Shown here piece by piece: positions 9,137 through 18,245 of a stretch of DNA of 64,000 bases (positions are counted from its first letter, which is position 1; each line of letters opens with the position of its first letter). Below the pieces are notes generated by a model, which did not search any database, was not told the DNA's origin, and saw only the letters and a list, made by a program, of their open reading frames with translations. The stretch is from an uncultured Phycisphaerae bacterium (GTDB lineage Bacteria; Planctomycetota; Phycisphaerae; Sedimentisphaerales; Anaerohalosphaeraceae). The stretch is from the NCBI GenBank assembly GCA_937949545.1, contig CALEDR010000006.1:60708-124707 (forward strand), read 5' to 3'. The position numbers and the translations under genes were made by a program.

Positions 9137-9170
9137 CCGCTCGCCTGATTTCCGAGACGGTGTTTGTGTT

Positions 9171-10253
9171 TTACGGCTTAAGCTGCTGGGCAATCAGCCA
9201 CAGCACAGGAGCCTGCCCGTGCAGGTCGCCGACGACGCGCGGCCGCTTCAGATAAAACTCAATATCATCCTGCTGGCCGGTGCCGACGCAGACCTCGCGG
9301 ACGTTGCCTTCCCGGTCCACGTGAGCCATCAGGGCCTTCTTGGCCGCTTCGACGGCCGGCGCGTATTGTGATTTCTTCAGCCAGCCGTGTTCGACGCCGA
9401 CGGCCATCGCATAGGCGAACATCGCCGTGCAGGAGCTTTCCGTCCAGGAATAGGGATTATCAATCAACTGCCTCCACATCCCGTTGTCGGATTGATAACG
9501 CAGCAGGGAGGCCATCATCTTTTTATAACCGGCCATGATTTCGGGACGGAGCCGGTGGTCGGCGGGCAGGGAGCTGAGCACCTCGGCCAGCGAAGAAGCC
9601 ACCCAGCCGTTGCCGCGTCCCCAGAAGTAGTGGAAATCGGGTCCGTGGAAGAACAGGCCGTTGGGCTGCTGGAGTTTCTTCAGGTAGGCCGCCAGCTGCA
9701 TCGCCGCCCGGTCGGCGTATTTGGGGTCGCCGGTGGTCCGATAGGCCTGAATCTGAAGCATCCCGACCATGTACATATCGTCAATCCACCAGCGGGTCTG
9801 GCTGGTCAGGCCGTCCTCCTGCGTAGTTTCCCACTGGCTGTCGGCAAAGGTCAGACCCAGTTCGAGCCACCGTTTGTCCCCGGTAATCCGGTAAATCTCA
9901 AACGGCACGATGCCTTCAACATTGTGGTCCACGTGCGAATGGCGTGAAATCAGGATGCTGTCGGGCTCGAGAAACTTCTCGTAGCGGGCAATGATTTTTT
10001 CGAGCAGGGCTTTGTCGCCGGTATAGTCGGCAAACCGCAGGGCCCCGACGGCTGTACAGGCCTCTGCGTAGTGAAGCCCTTTTCCGGGCCGATAAAGCGA
10101 ATAATCCTTGCGGTCCAGCAGATTCTGGACAACGCGCCGGCCGACTTCCTTCAGTTCCGCCTCGGAGGTCGGTTTGGTGTTTCTCGGAGCAGCGACACAG
10201 GAAGCACACAGCACCAGTCCGGTACACAGAATCGGCAGCATTCGTTTCATCAT
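9171..10253 (-). CDS. Unsaturated rhamnogalacturonyl hydrolase-like enzyme, GH105 lipoprotein
   Basis: The 360-residue protein has a lipoprotein signal (LVLCASC, Cys near residue 19) and an alpha/alpha-barrel typical of GH105 (YteR/YesR). Key blocks are QTRWWIDDMYMVGMLQIQAY, whose Asp pair includes the likely catalytic acid, and DFHYFWGRGNGWVASSLAEV in the active-site cleft. GH105 enzymes hydrate and cleave the 4,5-unsaturated uronic acid that pectate or rhamnogalacturonan lyases leave. No lyase is recognised in the window. It is read convergently with the fucose-like operon and follows the TolB-like gene with a 20-base gap, so the two may be co-expressed. Confidence 0.9.
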   Translation of the reverse strand: MMKRMLPILCTGLVLCASCVAAPRNTKPTSEAELKEVGRRVVQNLLDRKDYSLYRPGKGLHYAEACTAVGALRFADYTGDKALLEKIIARYEKFLEPDSILISRHSHVDHNVEGIVPFEIYRITGDKRWLELGLTFADSQWETTQEDGLTSQTRWWIDDMYMVGMLQIQAYRTTGDPKYADRAAMQLAAYLKKLQQPNGLFFHGPDFHYFWGRGNGWVASSLAEVLSSLPADHRLRPEIMAGYKKMMASLLRYQSDNGMWRQLIDNPYSWTESSCTAMFAYAMAVGVEHGWLKKSQYAPAVEAAKKALMAHVDREGNVREVCVGTGQQDDIEFYLKRPRVVGDLHGQAPVLWLIAQQLKP

Positions 10254-10273
10254 CAGTCTCCTGTAAAAAAAAG

Positions 10274-11827
10274 TTAATGGTTTGCTTGTTCTGACAGTCG
10301 ATAGCTCACAAAAGCGAATTGGCGGCTGTCAGGCGACCAGGAGGGCACATTGATGGTGCCCTGTCCGCCGAAGAGCCGGGTCAGCGTTCGCGGCTCCTCC
10401 TGACGGTCGGTCGGCAGAAGCCGCAGGGCGACCTCCTGCTGAGCCGGATGGCCTTTGACGCTTTTGTGATAAGAAAGGAAGACAATCCATTTGCCGTCCG
10501 GCGACGGATGCGGGAACCAGTCGTTGTACTGGTCATCGAAGGTCATCAGGACGGGGTTGGTTCCGTCGGCGTTCATCCGCCAGAGAAACATCGGGCCTTC
10601 CCGGTCGGAATTGAAATAGATAAAACGGCCGTCGGGGGAGTAATCCGGTCCGTCGTCATGGGCGGGGGTATTGGTGAGCTGTCGTTCCGGGCCGCCGTTG
10701 AGGTCGATGGCATAAATATCATATTGCCCGCTCCGCTGGGCGCAATAGACCACGGTTTTGCCGTCCGGCGAAACGCCGTGCCAGTAGGAGGGGCCCTGCG
10801 GGGTAATCAGCCGGGGTCTGCCCCCTTTGGAGGGCACTCGGTAAATCTTTGATACGCCGTTGTCGTCGTGGCTGAGGAAAATCCATTTGCCGTCCGGCGC
10901 AAAGCCGTGGTCGTTGTTGCACCGGTCGGCAAAGCTGGTATTGAGCAGCTTGGGTGTGCCGCCTTCGACGGGGATGGTATAAAGCCGTCCGCCGCTGTTA
11001 AACAGCAGCGTTTTGCCGTCGGGGGACCAGTTGGGGGCTTCGATGTGCATCTCTGTTGTCGAAAAGACGACGCGCCGCCGTCCGGTTTGGATGTTGAAAA
11101 TTTCCAGACTGCTTTCGAGCATCCGCTTTTTCTCCTCAATCAGCCCCCGCGTTCGGATGGATACATTTTTGAAGACGGCCTGAGCCGTTTGCGCATTGTC
11201 ATGCGAGCAGACAATCAAACCGGCAAAAACCGGTTCACTCATCGGGACGACGACCGTGCCGACCGGTTCGAAGGTTCTTCCGTCTTCGGAGACAGACATC
11301 GTGAAAAGCCGGCCCTGGCGGAGCAGGCGGATGTAGGGGGGATTCTGCAGACCGCAGAGCACTTCCATTGTCGGGCCGTCCTGCATTCGGCGAAACTGAA
11401 TGGCGGCGGTTCCGCTGCCGTGGACGACGGCATCGACATAAGCTGCATCGGGAGCCATGCCCTGACGGATCATCCAGCCGGCCTTGCGGTGGGGGTGGGT
11501 GCCGGCGGTCCATTCGACCTGAGCGGTCAGTTCGACATCGCCGACGATTTCTTTCCAGGCGAAGTGGAAGGCGTCGCTGTGATACCAGATGTTTTCGCCG
11601 CTGCCGGTAAGTCGGTACGAACCGGTGAAGGGGTCGTATTCGGTTTGTCCGCCGATAGCGGTTTCGCCGACATCGCGCGAGCCCTCAAAAAGCCCCAGGG
11701 AAGAGCCGCTGCACGCACAGCCGAATGCGGCGATGCGGAACAGAAGAACGGCCGAAAGCAGAACCCCCAAACACGGCAGGGCGGCGATGTGTCCAAACAC
11801 TGTCTGGTTTCGGCTTTTTCGTTCCAT
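10274..11827 (-). CDS. Secreted TolB-like beta-propeller protein with N-terminal DUF1349-like domain
   Basis: The 517-residue protein has a membrane-spanning signal near residues 15-40, a jelly-roll region (about 45-230) resembling DUF1349/concanavalin-like domains (VELTAQVEWTAG, RKAGWMIRQG), and a C-terminal propeller (about 250-515). The propeller contains at least five PD40 repeats with the signature xWSPDGKxxxF, for example APNWSPDGKTLLFNS, GFAPDGKWIFLS, DYSPDGRFIYFNSDREG and PHPSPDGKWIVF. The ATG at 11827 has GGAAGAGA upstream; the longer frame to 11893 lacks such support. Such proteins in this phylum occur next to glycan-degrading enzymes, and a binding or sensing role is plausible. The true function is unknown. 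Confidence 0.75.
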   Translation of the reverse strand: MERKSRNQTVFGHIAALPCLGVLLSAVLLFRIAAFGCACSGSSLGLFEGSRDVGETAIGGQTEYDPFTGSYRLTGSGENIWYHSDAFHFAWKEIVGDVELTAQVEWTAGTHPHRKAGWMIRQGMAPDAAYVDAVVHGSGTAAIQFRRMQDGPTMEVLCGLQNPPYIRLLRQGRLFTMSVSEDGRTFEPVGTVVVPMSEPVFAGLIVCSHDNAQTAQAVFKNVSIRTRGLIEEKKRMLESSLEIFNIQTGRRRVVFSTTEMHIEAPNWSPDGKTLLFNSGGRLYTIPVEGGTPKLLNTSFADRCNNDHGFAPDGKWIFLSHDDNGVSKIYRVPSKGGRPRLITPQGPSYWHGVSPDGKTVVYCAQRSGQYDIYAIDLNGGPERQLTNTPAHDDGPDYSPDGRFIYFNSDREGPMFLWRMNADGTNPVLMTFDDQYNDWFPHPSPDGKWIVFLSYHKSVKGHPAQQEVALRLLPTDRQEEPRTLTRLFGGQGTINVPSWSPDSRQFAFVSYRLSEQANH

Positions 11828-11913
11828 CGATTCTCTTCCCGGCTGACCTGTCCAGCCGACCGAGATTGTAGCCGACCTGCTTTCTCCAGGCAACCTGTTT
11901 GTCTAAGTTTTGC

Positions 11914-13530
11914 TCAGCGGGACAGTTCGATGTGTTTGAGGAAGCGGTCGTTGTCAGGGGCGGGGTAATCCTGTCGGAAGTGGACGCCGCGTGATTCTTT
12001 TCGTTCTTCGGCGGCGCGGGCCATCAGCAGGGCCAGCGTGAGCATATTCTGGCATTCCCAGCCGAAGGGCGTATCGAAAACCTTGTCCATCACATAGCGC
12101 TGCCAGAAGCGGATAATCTCCTGGGCTTCGACGAGATGTGTTTCATTGCGGGTGATGCCGACATTTCGCCACATCAGAGCCCGCAGGGAGTTTCGGACAT
12201 CGTCGGTATCCAGATGGCTTCGGCTGGAGTGGGCGATGCGGAATTCGATGCGTTTGGGGCGCAGATGCATTCGCAAACGCTTGAGGCCTTCGGCGGCCTG
12301 TCGGCCGGCAATGCGGCCGTATACGAGGCCTTCCAGAAGCGAGTTGCTGCCGAGCCGGTTGGCGCCGTGCAGTCCGGTGGAAGCGGCCTCGCCGCAGACG
12401 TAGAGATTGGGAATGTTCGAGGCTGCCTTTGTGTCCACTTTGACGCCGCCGATCATGTAGTGGGCACTGGGACGGACGGGAATCATCTCCCGGCTGATGT
12501 CAATGTCGAACGATTCGCACAATTCGCTGATGACCGGAAAACGCTTGCGGAAATGCTCTTTGTCGAAATGGCGGATATCGAGATAGACATGGGTGGAGTT
12601 GGTTTTGAGCATTCGGTCGAGGATGGCACGGCTGACGACATCGCGCGGGGCCAATTCGGCATCGGGATGGTATTCTTTCATAAAGGCGTTTCCGTCACGG
12701 TCTCGCAGGATGGCTCCTTCGCCGCGGAGGGTTTCGGTGATCAGGGCTCGCGAAGCGCCGGCGATGTACAGGGTGGTGGGGTGAAACTGCATAAACTCCA
12801 GGTCGCGCATGACAGCTCCGGCGCGATAGGCCATGGCCAGTCCGTCGCCGGTGGCATTTTCGGGATTGGTGGTTTCTCGATAGAGCCGGCCGGCCCCGCC
12901 GGCGGCCAGGATGGTCCGGGCGGCCCAGATAATCTGCAAGGCGTTGCCCGCCCGATGACCGATGACCCCCAGGCATTCATTTTCGTCATTGGTCAAAAGG
13001 TCAATGGCGAAAAAGTGCTCAAGCACGCGAATCTGCGGCATCGAACGAAGTTTTCGAATCAGACCTTCGGCGATGCCTCGGCCGGTGGAGTCGCCGTGGG
13101 AGTGAATGACACGCGGGTGCGAATGGCCGCCTTCGAGTGTGGCGTCCAGGACCCCGTTTGTTTTGTCAAATTCCGTTCCCCAGTCCAGCAGCTCTCGAAT
13201 GAGGGCCGGGCCTTCGGAGACTACCTGACGGACGACCTCGGGTTCACAGAGGCCGGCGCCGGTCGCCAGCGTGTCGGCAATATGGCTTTCGATGCTGTCT
13301 TCATCCCGCACCACAGCGGCAATCCCGCCCTGGGCATTCCAGGTATTCGAATCGGCCAGCGTTCCTTTGCAGACCAGCGTGACCGACGCGCCGCACAGGG
13401 CAGCTTCAATCGCTGCCCGCAGTCCCGCAATCCCAGACCCGATGACCAGGCAGTCCGTAAAGAACTGCTGCGTGGACAAGCTGTCAATCGGCACCAGATA
13501 CCGCCGAAATTCCGGCTGTTTCGAAGGCAT
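11914..13530 (-). CDS. nadB: L-aspartate oxidase
   Basis: NadB oxidises L-aspartate to iminoaspartate with FAD, the first step of de novo NAD synthesis in the cytoplasm. The 538-residue product carries the FAD dinucleotide motif VIGSGIAGLRAA near residue 30, the substrate-loop region NTWNAQGGIAAV near 63, HSHGDSTGRGIAEG near 143, HYMIGGVKVD near 357 and the C-terminal FAD motif YVCGEAASTGLHGANRLGSN near 377. The C-terminal helical domain is complete. Length and motifs fit NadB rather than succinate dehydrogenase flavoprotein, and no sdhB or sdhC neighbours exist. nadA and nadC are not in the window. Confidence 0.93.
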   Translation of the reverse strand: MPSKQPEFRRYLVPIDSLSTQQFFTDCLVIGSGIAGLRAAIEAALCGASVTLVCKGTLADSNTWNAQGGIAAVVRDEDSIESHIADTLATGAGLCEPEVVRQVVSEGPALIRELLDWGTEFDKTNGVLDATLEGGHSHPRVIHSHGDSTGRGIAEGLIRKLRSMPQIRVLEHFFAIDLLTNDENECLGVIGHRAGNALQIIWAARTILAAGGAGRLYRETTNPENATGDGLAMAYRAGAVMRDLEFMQFHPTTLYIAGASRALITETLRGEGAILRDRDGNAFMKEYHPDAELAPRDVVSRAILDRMLKTNSTHVYLDIRHFDKEHFRKRFPVISELCESFDIDISREMIPVRPSAHYMIGGVKVDTKAASNIPNLYVCGEAASTGLHGANRLGSNSLLEGLVYGRIAGRQAAEGLKRLRMHLRPKRIEFRIAHSSRSHLDTDDVRNSLRALMWRNVGITRNETHLVEAQEIIRFWQRYVMDKVFDTPFGWECQNMLTLALLMARAAEERKESRGVHFRQDYPAPDNDRFLKHIELSR

Positions 13531-13735
13531 CTAAATTCCTTTCTTGAAAGGACGGATTAACAAACGAGCTTCTTATTATACAGATGCAATTAAAAGGCAG
13601 AAAAAAAATCATAAAAATTTTTTCGTCTGATAAAAAAGCCGCTGCGAACGTCGAATAAAAGTTTGCGTAGGAATATTGGAAGACAAATTTTTTATGTTTT
13701 TTTCAGACGATTGCCGAAATACCAGACAGCAAGTT

Positions 13736-13917
13736 AATGGCTCTTAATCAGTGACCCAAAAGGCCATCTTAGCCGGGGAAGGGACGGCGAAATGTGACCC
13801 GCACACAAGGCTGATGGTAAACGCCTGCCGGAAACCCGAAGGCCCGCTAAGACCTGTACGAGAAGAGCCATTCAAATCAAAGAAGGGAGAGCATCGGCGG
13901 CCCTCCCTTCTTTTTTT
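13736..13917 (+). ncRNA. Structured non-coding RNA of unknown class
   Basis: A roughly 140-base segment is closed by a perfect 10-base stem, AATGGCTCTT (13736-13745) with AAGAGCCATT (13863-13872). Inside it is a second stem, TCTTAGC (13768-13774) with GCTAAGA (13846-13852), extendable by GGG/CCC, and small inner hairpins such as TGTGACCCGCACA. A strong rho-independent terminator follows at 13881-13917. The closing stem, internal bubble and long inner stem recall the general shape of 6S RNA, but I cannot match conserved bases to 6S, SRP, RNase P or a known riboswitch. It stands alone between the divergent nadB and sigma-factor genes. Confidence 0.6.
13881..13917 (+). terminator. Rho-independent terminator of the structured RNA
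   Basis: The inverted repeat AGAAGGGAG / CTCCCTTCT with a GC-rich loop is followed by seven T residues (13911-13917). It lies nine bases after the closing stem of the structured RNA and before the sigma-factor gene. Confidence 0.85.
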
Positions 13918-14021
13918 GTCACCCCAATATCGACATACTATACCTTGAATATTCCTCCGTTTTTTTGATAATTTTCTCTCAGAACGGTGTCTATAAGGAA
14001 GGAGAGCAGAAAGGAGTTTCT

Positions 14022-14552
14022 TTGGCGGCGGCGGAAGACAACCTTGTGCAGCAGGCCCAGCAGGGCAGCCGGCAGGCCTATGCGGACCTCATCCGGCGAC
14101 ACTTTGGGTCTGTTTATATGGTGTGTTTGGGGTATTTGGGGAATCCGGCGGATGCGGAGGATACGGCTCAGGAAGTTTTTTTGAAGGGATATATGAAAAT
14201 TCGAACGCTCCGCCGTCCTGAACAGTTTGAAGGATGGATCCGCCGGATTGCCAGAAATGAATCCCGAAATTTTCTTCGCCGCCGGCGAAAAGAGACGTCC
14301 TTGTTTGCTTTTCCGGCGGAGATTTTTGCCGCAAAGGACTGTTCGGAAACATCTTCTTACGAAGAGCTTCAGACGGCGATTGCCGCGATGCCGGCGGATT
14401 TGCGTGTGCCTTTGCTGATGTACTATTTTGACGGGCGGCGGGCTGAGCACGTGGCCCGAGCACTGGGGGTTTCCCGCCTCAGCATTTATCGGCGGCTCAA
14501 AGAGGCCGTCGGGCTGCTGGGCGAGGTGCTCCGGAAAGGACGCGAGGGATGA
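14022..14552 (+). CDS. ECF-type RNA polymerase sigma factor
   Basis: A small sigma-70 family protein of about 176 residues. Region 2 is visible as DLIRRHFGSVYMVCLGYLG and DAEDTAQEVFLKGY with FEGWIRRIARNESRN, and region 4 as a helix-turn-helix (FDGRRAEHVARALGVSRLSI followed by YRRLKEA). I prefer the TTG at 14022, which has AAGGAG five bases upstream; an in-frame ATG at 13965 would add 19 residues but has no ribosome site. The stop overlaps the next gene by ATGA (14549-14552), so sigma factor and anti-sigma protein are translationally coupled, as in classical ECF pairs. The regulated promoter set is unknown. Confidence 0.88.
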   Translation: MAAAEDNLVQQAQQGSRQAYADLIRRHFGSVYMVCLGYLGNPADAEDTAQEVFLKGYMKIRTLRRPEQFEGWIRRIARNESRNFLRRRRKETSLFAFPAEIFAAKDCSETSSYEELQTAIAAMPADLRVPLLMYYFDGRRAEHVARALGVSRLSIYRRLKEAVGLLGEVLRKGREG

Positions 14553-17500
14553 AGTACATCTGCCGCGACATTTGTGAACTTCTTACGGAGCGGCTGCTTG
14601 GGCCGCTTGCTCCGGCGCAGCAGGAGCGGCTCGAACGGCATCTGGAGGGGTGTTCTGCCTGCCGACAGATTGCTCAGCAGCTGGAAAAACAGCAGAAGTG
14701 TCTGGAGCAATGGAGCGGGACTATGCGGACATTCTTAATCAAAAAAGGGGAGCAGGCCGCGGCGGCGTTTCTGGCGGGGGGGCCGATTCGCCAGAGCCGC
14801 CCGCTCCGCTGGGGCTGGGTTGTTTCGGCGGCGGCGGTTGTGATGGCAGGGGCGGCCATTTGGCTGATGCAGCCCAGCCGCAAAGACATCGACTTCCAGC
14901 AGGAACCGTTCAAGAGGATTGTGTCGGAACCGGCTCCTTCCGACCGCTTTTCCGCTGTGCCGGTCGTGCAGAATCAGAATCATCTGGAGGAACAAACGAA
15001 AATCCAGCTCCGGCAGGCCCAGTATTTCTTTGAGACAAAAAATATTCCGGCCCTGGCGGCGCTGTATCGGGCCGGCACGGAGCCGACCCGGTTGGCGGTG
15101 CTGGATTATCTGGCTCAAATCAATACGCCCGAGGCCCGGCGGGTCCTGGAAGACCTGCAGAAACAGTCTGTTCCGCCGCCTCCGCCCGCCGAGCCCAATC
15201 AGCATTCTGCGATTGTGCCCCGCGCCGATTCGGTGCCGGCGGCTGCGGAAGAGCAGACCGAGCCGCCGGCGGCAGCGGCTGTCGTACCGGCCCGACCGGT
15301 TTGGTTTGACCCCAATGCGGTCGATGCTGACAACTGGCGGACCGGTGTGCTGGGCATTCAGGTCGTCGATGCCGTCACCGGCGAGCCCATTCCCGGCGCA
15401 GAGCTGAAATTTGACGCCTCGGAAGGAATTTCTACACGACAGGCAAGAACCAATCAGTTTGGACGGTATGAACTGACAATCAGTTCTTCAAAACCTCGTT
15501 TCTTTCGGATAGAGGTTCGAAAAAAATCCTATGTGCCGAAACTCCTGATGTGGACACCTGATATTCATCCGGCAGAGGTTCCTTTGCAAATTGCAGTGCG
15601 GATGAGTCCTGCAGCCTCCGTCGGCGGACTTGTCCGGACCGTGGAGGGAGAACCGCTCGAGGGGGTCCGAATTCGACTTGATTCTTTCGGAACGGCTCCG
15701 GGGGAAACCTGTCTGCTTGAACCCAGAGAGGTTTTGACAGACCACGACGGCCGCTGGGTCTTTCATGGTTTTCCGGCGGATGCAAAGGAAAATGTGTTTT
15801 GCTCAGCAGTCCATCCGGACTATGTGCCTGTTGAACGATTTGGTCTTTCGGCTGCCCCGGAATCGCTTTTCAGTCGGCAGTTTTTGATTGTGATGAAACG
15901 GGCGCATACGCTTTCCGTGCGGGTGCTGAATTCAGACGGAAATCCGATTGAAGAGGCAGTTGTTTGGATGGGTTCATATCCTGCATTGCTGCGCAGCGAG
16001 TATAAAACCGACCGACAGGGCGTCTGCAAGATTTCCCCGTGTCCGCCGGGAACGGCCTATCTGGCTGTGACGGCGGAAGGGTTTGCCCCATCTGGACAAA
16101 AAGTTTTTATCGATGACTCGCTCGGTGAAGTGCTCTTTGAGTTGACAAGCGGCTTTTCGGCGGTTTTTCAGGTTGTCGATTCGAGGGGCTCCGGTTTGTC
16201 CGGTGTGAAGATTGAGGCCTATGAGTGGCGGTTTGCGAAGAGTGCTTCCGAATATCGGCTGCTCGTTCCTTTTTCCTCGTCTGTGACGGATGCACAGGGG
16301 GCGGCGGTCTTAAAAAATCTGCCGGCGGGAAAGGTTGTCTGCAGGATTGCCAAGAGGGATTTTGCATCGTATGAGAATTTCTGCATTGAGCCCGAACAGT
16401 CGTCCCGATATGAGATTGTTCTGCTGCCGGCGGGCAAGCTCACCGGGCGCGTGCTGGATGCACAAACCGGCCTCCCTGTGGAACCATTTACCTTGATCGA
16501 TGGCTATGACCGGGAGAATCAAGAAAAGCCGGTTTGGCAGCCGCATCTCCGAAAGGAGTTCAGCGGCGGGCGGTATGAAAAGGTTCTTTATCGTCAGGAT
16601 GTCGGGTTGGCAGTGCGAATTGAAGCCGACGGATATTTGCCTGCGGAAAGCAGAGTGTATTGGAATGAAGGCAAGGAAGTGGCCGAAGATATTTATCTGC
16701 AGAAGGACGCTTCCGCTCTGGTTGGGACAGTTATGGGTCCTAACAGCTTACCCGTTTCTTCTGTCTCGGTATATATTGACAATCACAATTCGCATTTCAT
16801 CATTCAGGACGGGCGAATTCTACAGCAGCCCCCTTTAACACATTCAGTTCGCACGGATTCCGAAGGTCGGTTTGTTTTGTCTGCTGTAGAAAAGCCCTAT
16901 CGGCTGCTGGTTTGCGAAAAAGACGGCTGGGCGATGGCAGAGGATTCTTTTTTTGAGAAAGAACCGGTTTTGCACCTTCAGCCCTGGTCCCGTGTCGAAG
17001 GCAGATTCTTTGTCCAAAACAAGCCCTCACCGAATCAGATTCTGATTTTTTCCTGTCTTGTGGAATCAGATACACTGCAGAAAGCATGGTCCAGTTCTTA
17101 TCGTGTAACAACGGATGCCCAGGGACGATTCTTCTGTTTACGTCTTTTTCCCGGACAAATTACGATTTCCCGTCTTCTGCCGTCTGATGAAATCGACAAA
17201 ATTAATTCTGTTCAGCTGACAAAGATTCAGGTTGAGCCCGGGCAGACTGTCTTTATCGAACTCGGCAAAGAAGGCCGCCGCGTGACGGGACGGCTGCGGC
17301 TGACGGAGATTATGCAGGGACGTTCCGGCGAGCACATTTCCCTGTCGATTCAGGCATCTGTGCCGCAAGCGGAACCGGAGCCGTTTCCGGACTTTGAAAT
17401 GCCGGTCGATTCCTTTCTGATGATGCCGGAGGAGCAGCAGCAATGGATTGCGGATTTGATGAAAATGCCGCAGATGAAGGCGTATTACCAAAAAACTGAC

Positions 17501-18235
17501 CAAACCGAAGAACCGTTCTTGATCGAGGCGGAAGTCCGGGCCGATGGAACATTTATCGCAGATGGGGTTCCGCCGGGAAGTTATATTTTGTCGGGAACGG
17601 TGCACCGGCCGGGAGCTGTGCGTGATTCGGTGGAATGGCACTTTCAGTCTCTGGGCAAAATTCATACGGTTTTTGAGGTACCTCCGGCCGTCAGTGAGGA
17701 GGATTATGAAAAACCTGTGGATATCGGTGAGATTGCGGTAAAGCCGCTCCGGGAATTGACACGCGGAGAACCGCTGGAATTGCCTGCGATGCAAGACCTT
17801 CAGGAGCATCCGATTTTGCTGTCTGATTACACCGGCTGCTATCTGCTGGTGGATTTTGGGATGATTTCCGCTCCTTACCAGAGTGAGAAAGCGTTCGAAG
17901 AATTGAAACGGATGTATCGGCTGCATCATCCATCGGGTCGGCTGGATGTGCTGAGTGTATGCCTGGAACCGTTTGCTGCCTATGAGCGGCGAAATGCATC
18001 TGTTCTCAAGGCCCTTCGTCATTTTTCTGAGAAGAAGCAAATCCCCTGGAAAATCGGGCTGCTCTTGAGTCCTCTGGATTTCGACGTTGCTCTTTATCGA
18101 ACCCTATTTGCAGCGCCAGGCCCTTCCCTGTTTTTAGTGGACCCGCAGGGGCGGCTTGCGGCGATGGATATTTCGCCGGAGAAGCTGGAGGAAACGCTGG
18201 CTCGGTATCTGCCCGCGGAGCCGGAAAATCCCTGA
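14549..18235 (+). CDS. Giant anti-sigma protein: zinc finger, TM, carboxypeptidase-regulatory-like repeats, thioredoxin-fold end
   Basis: This 1228-residue protein is a domain fusion. Residues 1-45 form a putative anti-sigma zinc finger (CRDICELL… with HLEGCSACRQ, an H-x3-C-x2-C motif). One membrane helix lies near 88-110 (WVVSAAAVVMAGAAIWLM). A Pro/Ala-rich linker follows, then from about 245 to 1060 a series of beta-sandwich repeats of the carboxypeptidase-regulatory/CnaB type, marked by VVDAVTGEPIPGAEL, VRTVEGEPLEGVRIRLDS, VLDAQTGLPVEPF and TDxxGRF/TDAQGRF turns. The last 140 residues look like a thioredoxin fold (YLLVDFGMISAP, PSLFLVDPQGRLAAMD) without CxxC. The N-terminus should hold the sigma factor in the cytoplasm while the large remainder is outside the inner membrane. 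It overlaps the sigma gene by four bases. Confidence 0.82.
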   Translation: MKYICRDICELLTERLLGPLAPAQQERLERHLEGCSACRQIAQQLEKQQKCLEQWSGTMRTFLIKKGEQAAAAFLAGGPIRQSRPLRWGWVVSAAAVVMAGAAIWLMQPSRKDIDFQQEPFKRIVSEPAPSDRFSAVPVVQNQNHLEEQTKIQLRQAQYFFETKNIPALAALYRAGTEPTRLAVLDYLAQINTPEARRVLEDLQKQSVPPPPPAEPNQHSAIVPRADSVPAAAEEQTEPPAAAAVVPARPVWFDPNAVDADNWRTGVLGIQVVDAVTGEPIPGAELKFDASEGISTRQARTNQFGRYELTISSSKPRFFRIEVRKKSYVPKLLMWTPDIHPAEVPLQIAVRMSPAASVGGLVRTVEGEPLEGVRIRLDSFGTAPGETCLLEPREVLTDHDGRWVFHGFPADAKENVFCSAVHPDYVPVERFGLSAAPESLFSRQFLIVMKRAHTLSVRVLNSDGNPIEEAVVWMGSYPALLRSEYKTDRQGVCKISPCPPGTAYLAVTAEGFAPSGQKVFIDDSLGEVLFELTSGFSAVFQVVDSRGSGLSGVKIEAYEWRFAKSASEYRLLVPFSSSVTDAQGAAVLKNLPAGKVVCRIAKRDFASYENFCIEPEQSSRYEIVLLPAGKLTGRVLDAQTGLPVEPFTLIDGYDRENQEKPVWQPHLRKEFSGGRYEKVLYRQDVGLAVRIEADGYLPAESRVYWNEGKEVAEDIYLQKDASALVGTVMGPNSLPVSSVSVYIDNHNSHFIIQDGRILQQPPLTHSVRTDSEGRFVLSAVEKPYRLLVCEKDGWAMAEDSFFEKEPVLHLQPWSRVEGRFFVQNKPSPNQILIFSCLVESDTLQKAWSSSYRVTTDAQGRFFCLRLFPGQITISRLLPSDEIDKINSVQLTKIQVEPGQTVFIELGKEGRRVTGRLRLTEIMQGRSGEHISLSIQASVPQAEPEPFPDFEMPVDSFLMMPEEQQQWIADLMKMPQMKAYYQKTDQTEEPFLIEAEVRADGTFIADGVPPGSYILSGTVHRPGAVRDSVEWHFQSLGKIHTVFEVPPAVSEEDYEKPVDIGEIAVKPLRELTRGEPLELPAMQDLQEHPILLSDYTGCYLLVDFGMISAPYQSEKAFEELKRMYRLHHPSGRLDVLSVCLEPFAAYERRNASVLKALRHFSEKKQIPWKIGLLLSPLDFDVALYRTLFAAPGPSLFLVDPQGRLAAMDISPEKLEETLARYLPAEPENP

Positions 18236-18245
18236 GCGGTTTGAT

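Noticed and set aside
12136..13560. A 474-codon plus-strand frame antisense to nadB
   Set aside because: No domain or start signal; nadB is unambiguous on the other strand.
13736..13880. Cobalamin riboswitch upstream of the sigma factor
   Set aside because: GACCCGCA and GGGGAAG look similar at first, but the B12-box order and the conserved AGxCxGGA core are missing, and the element is followed by its own terminator.
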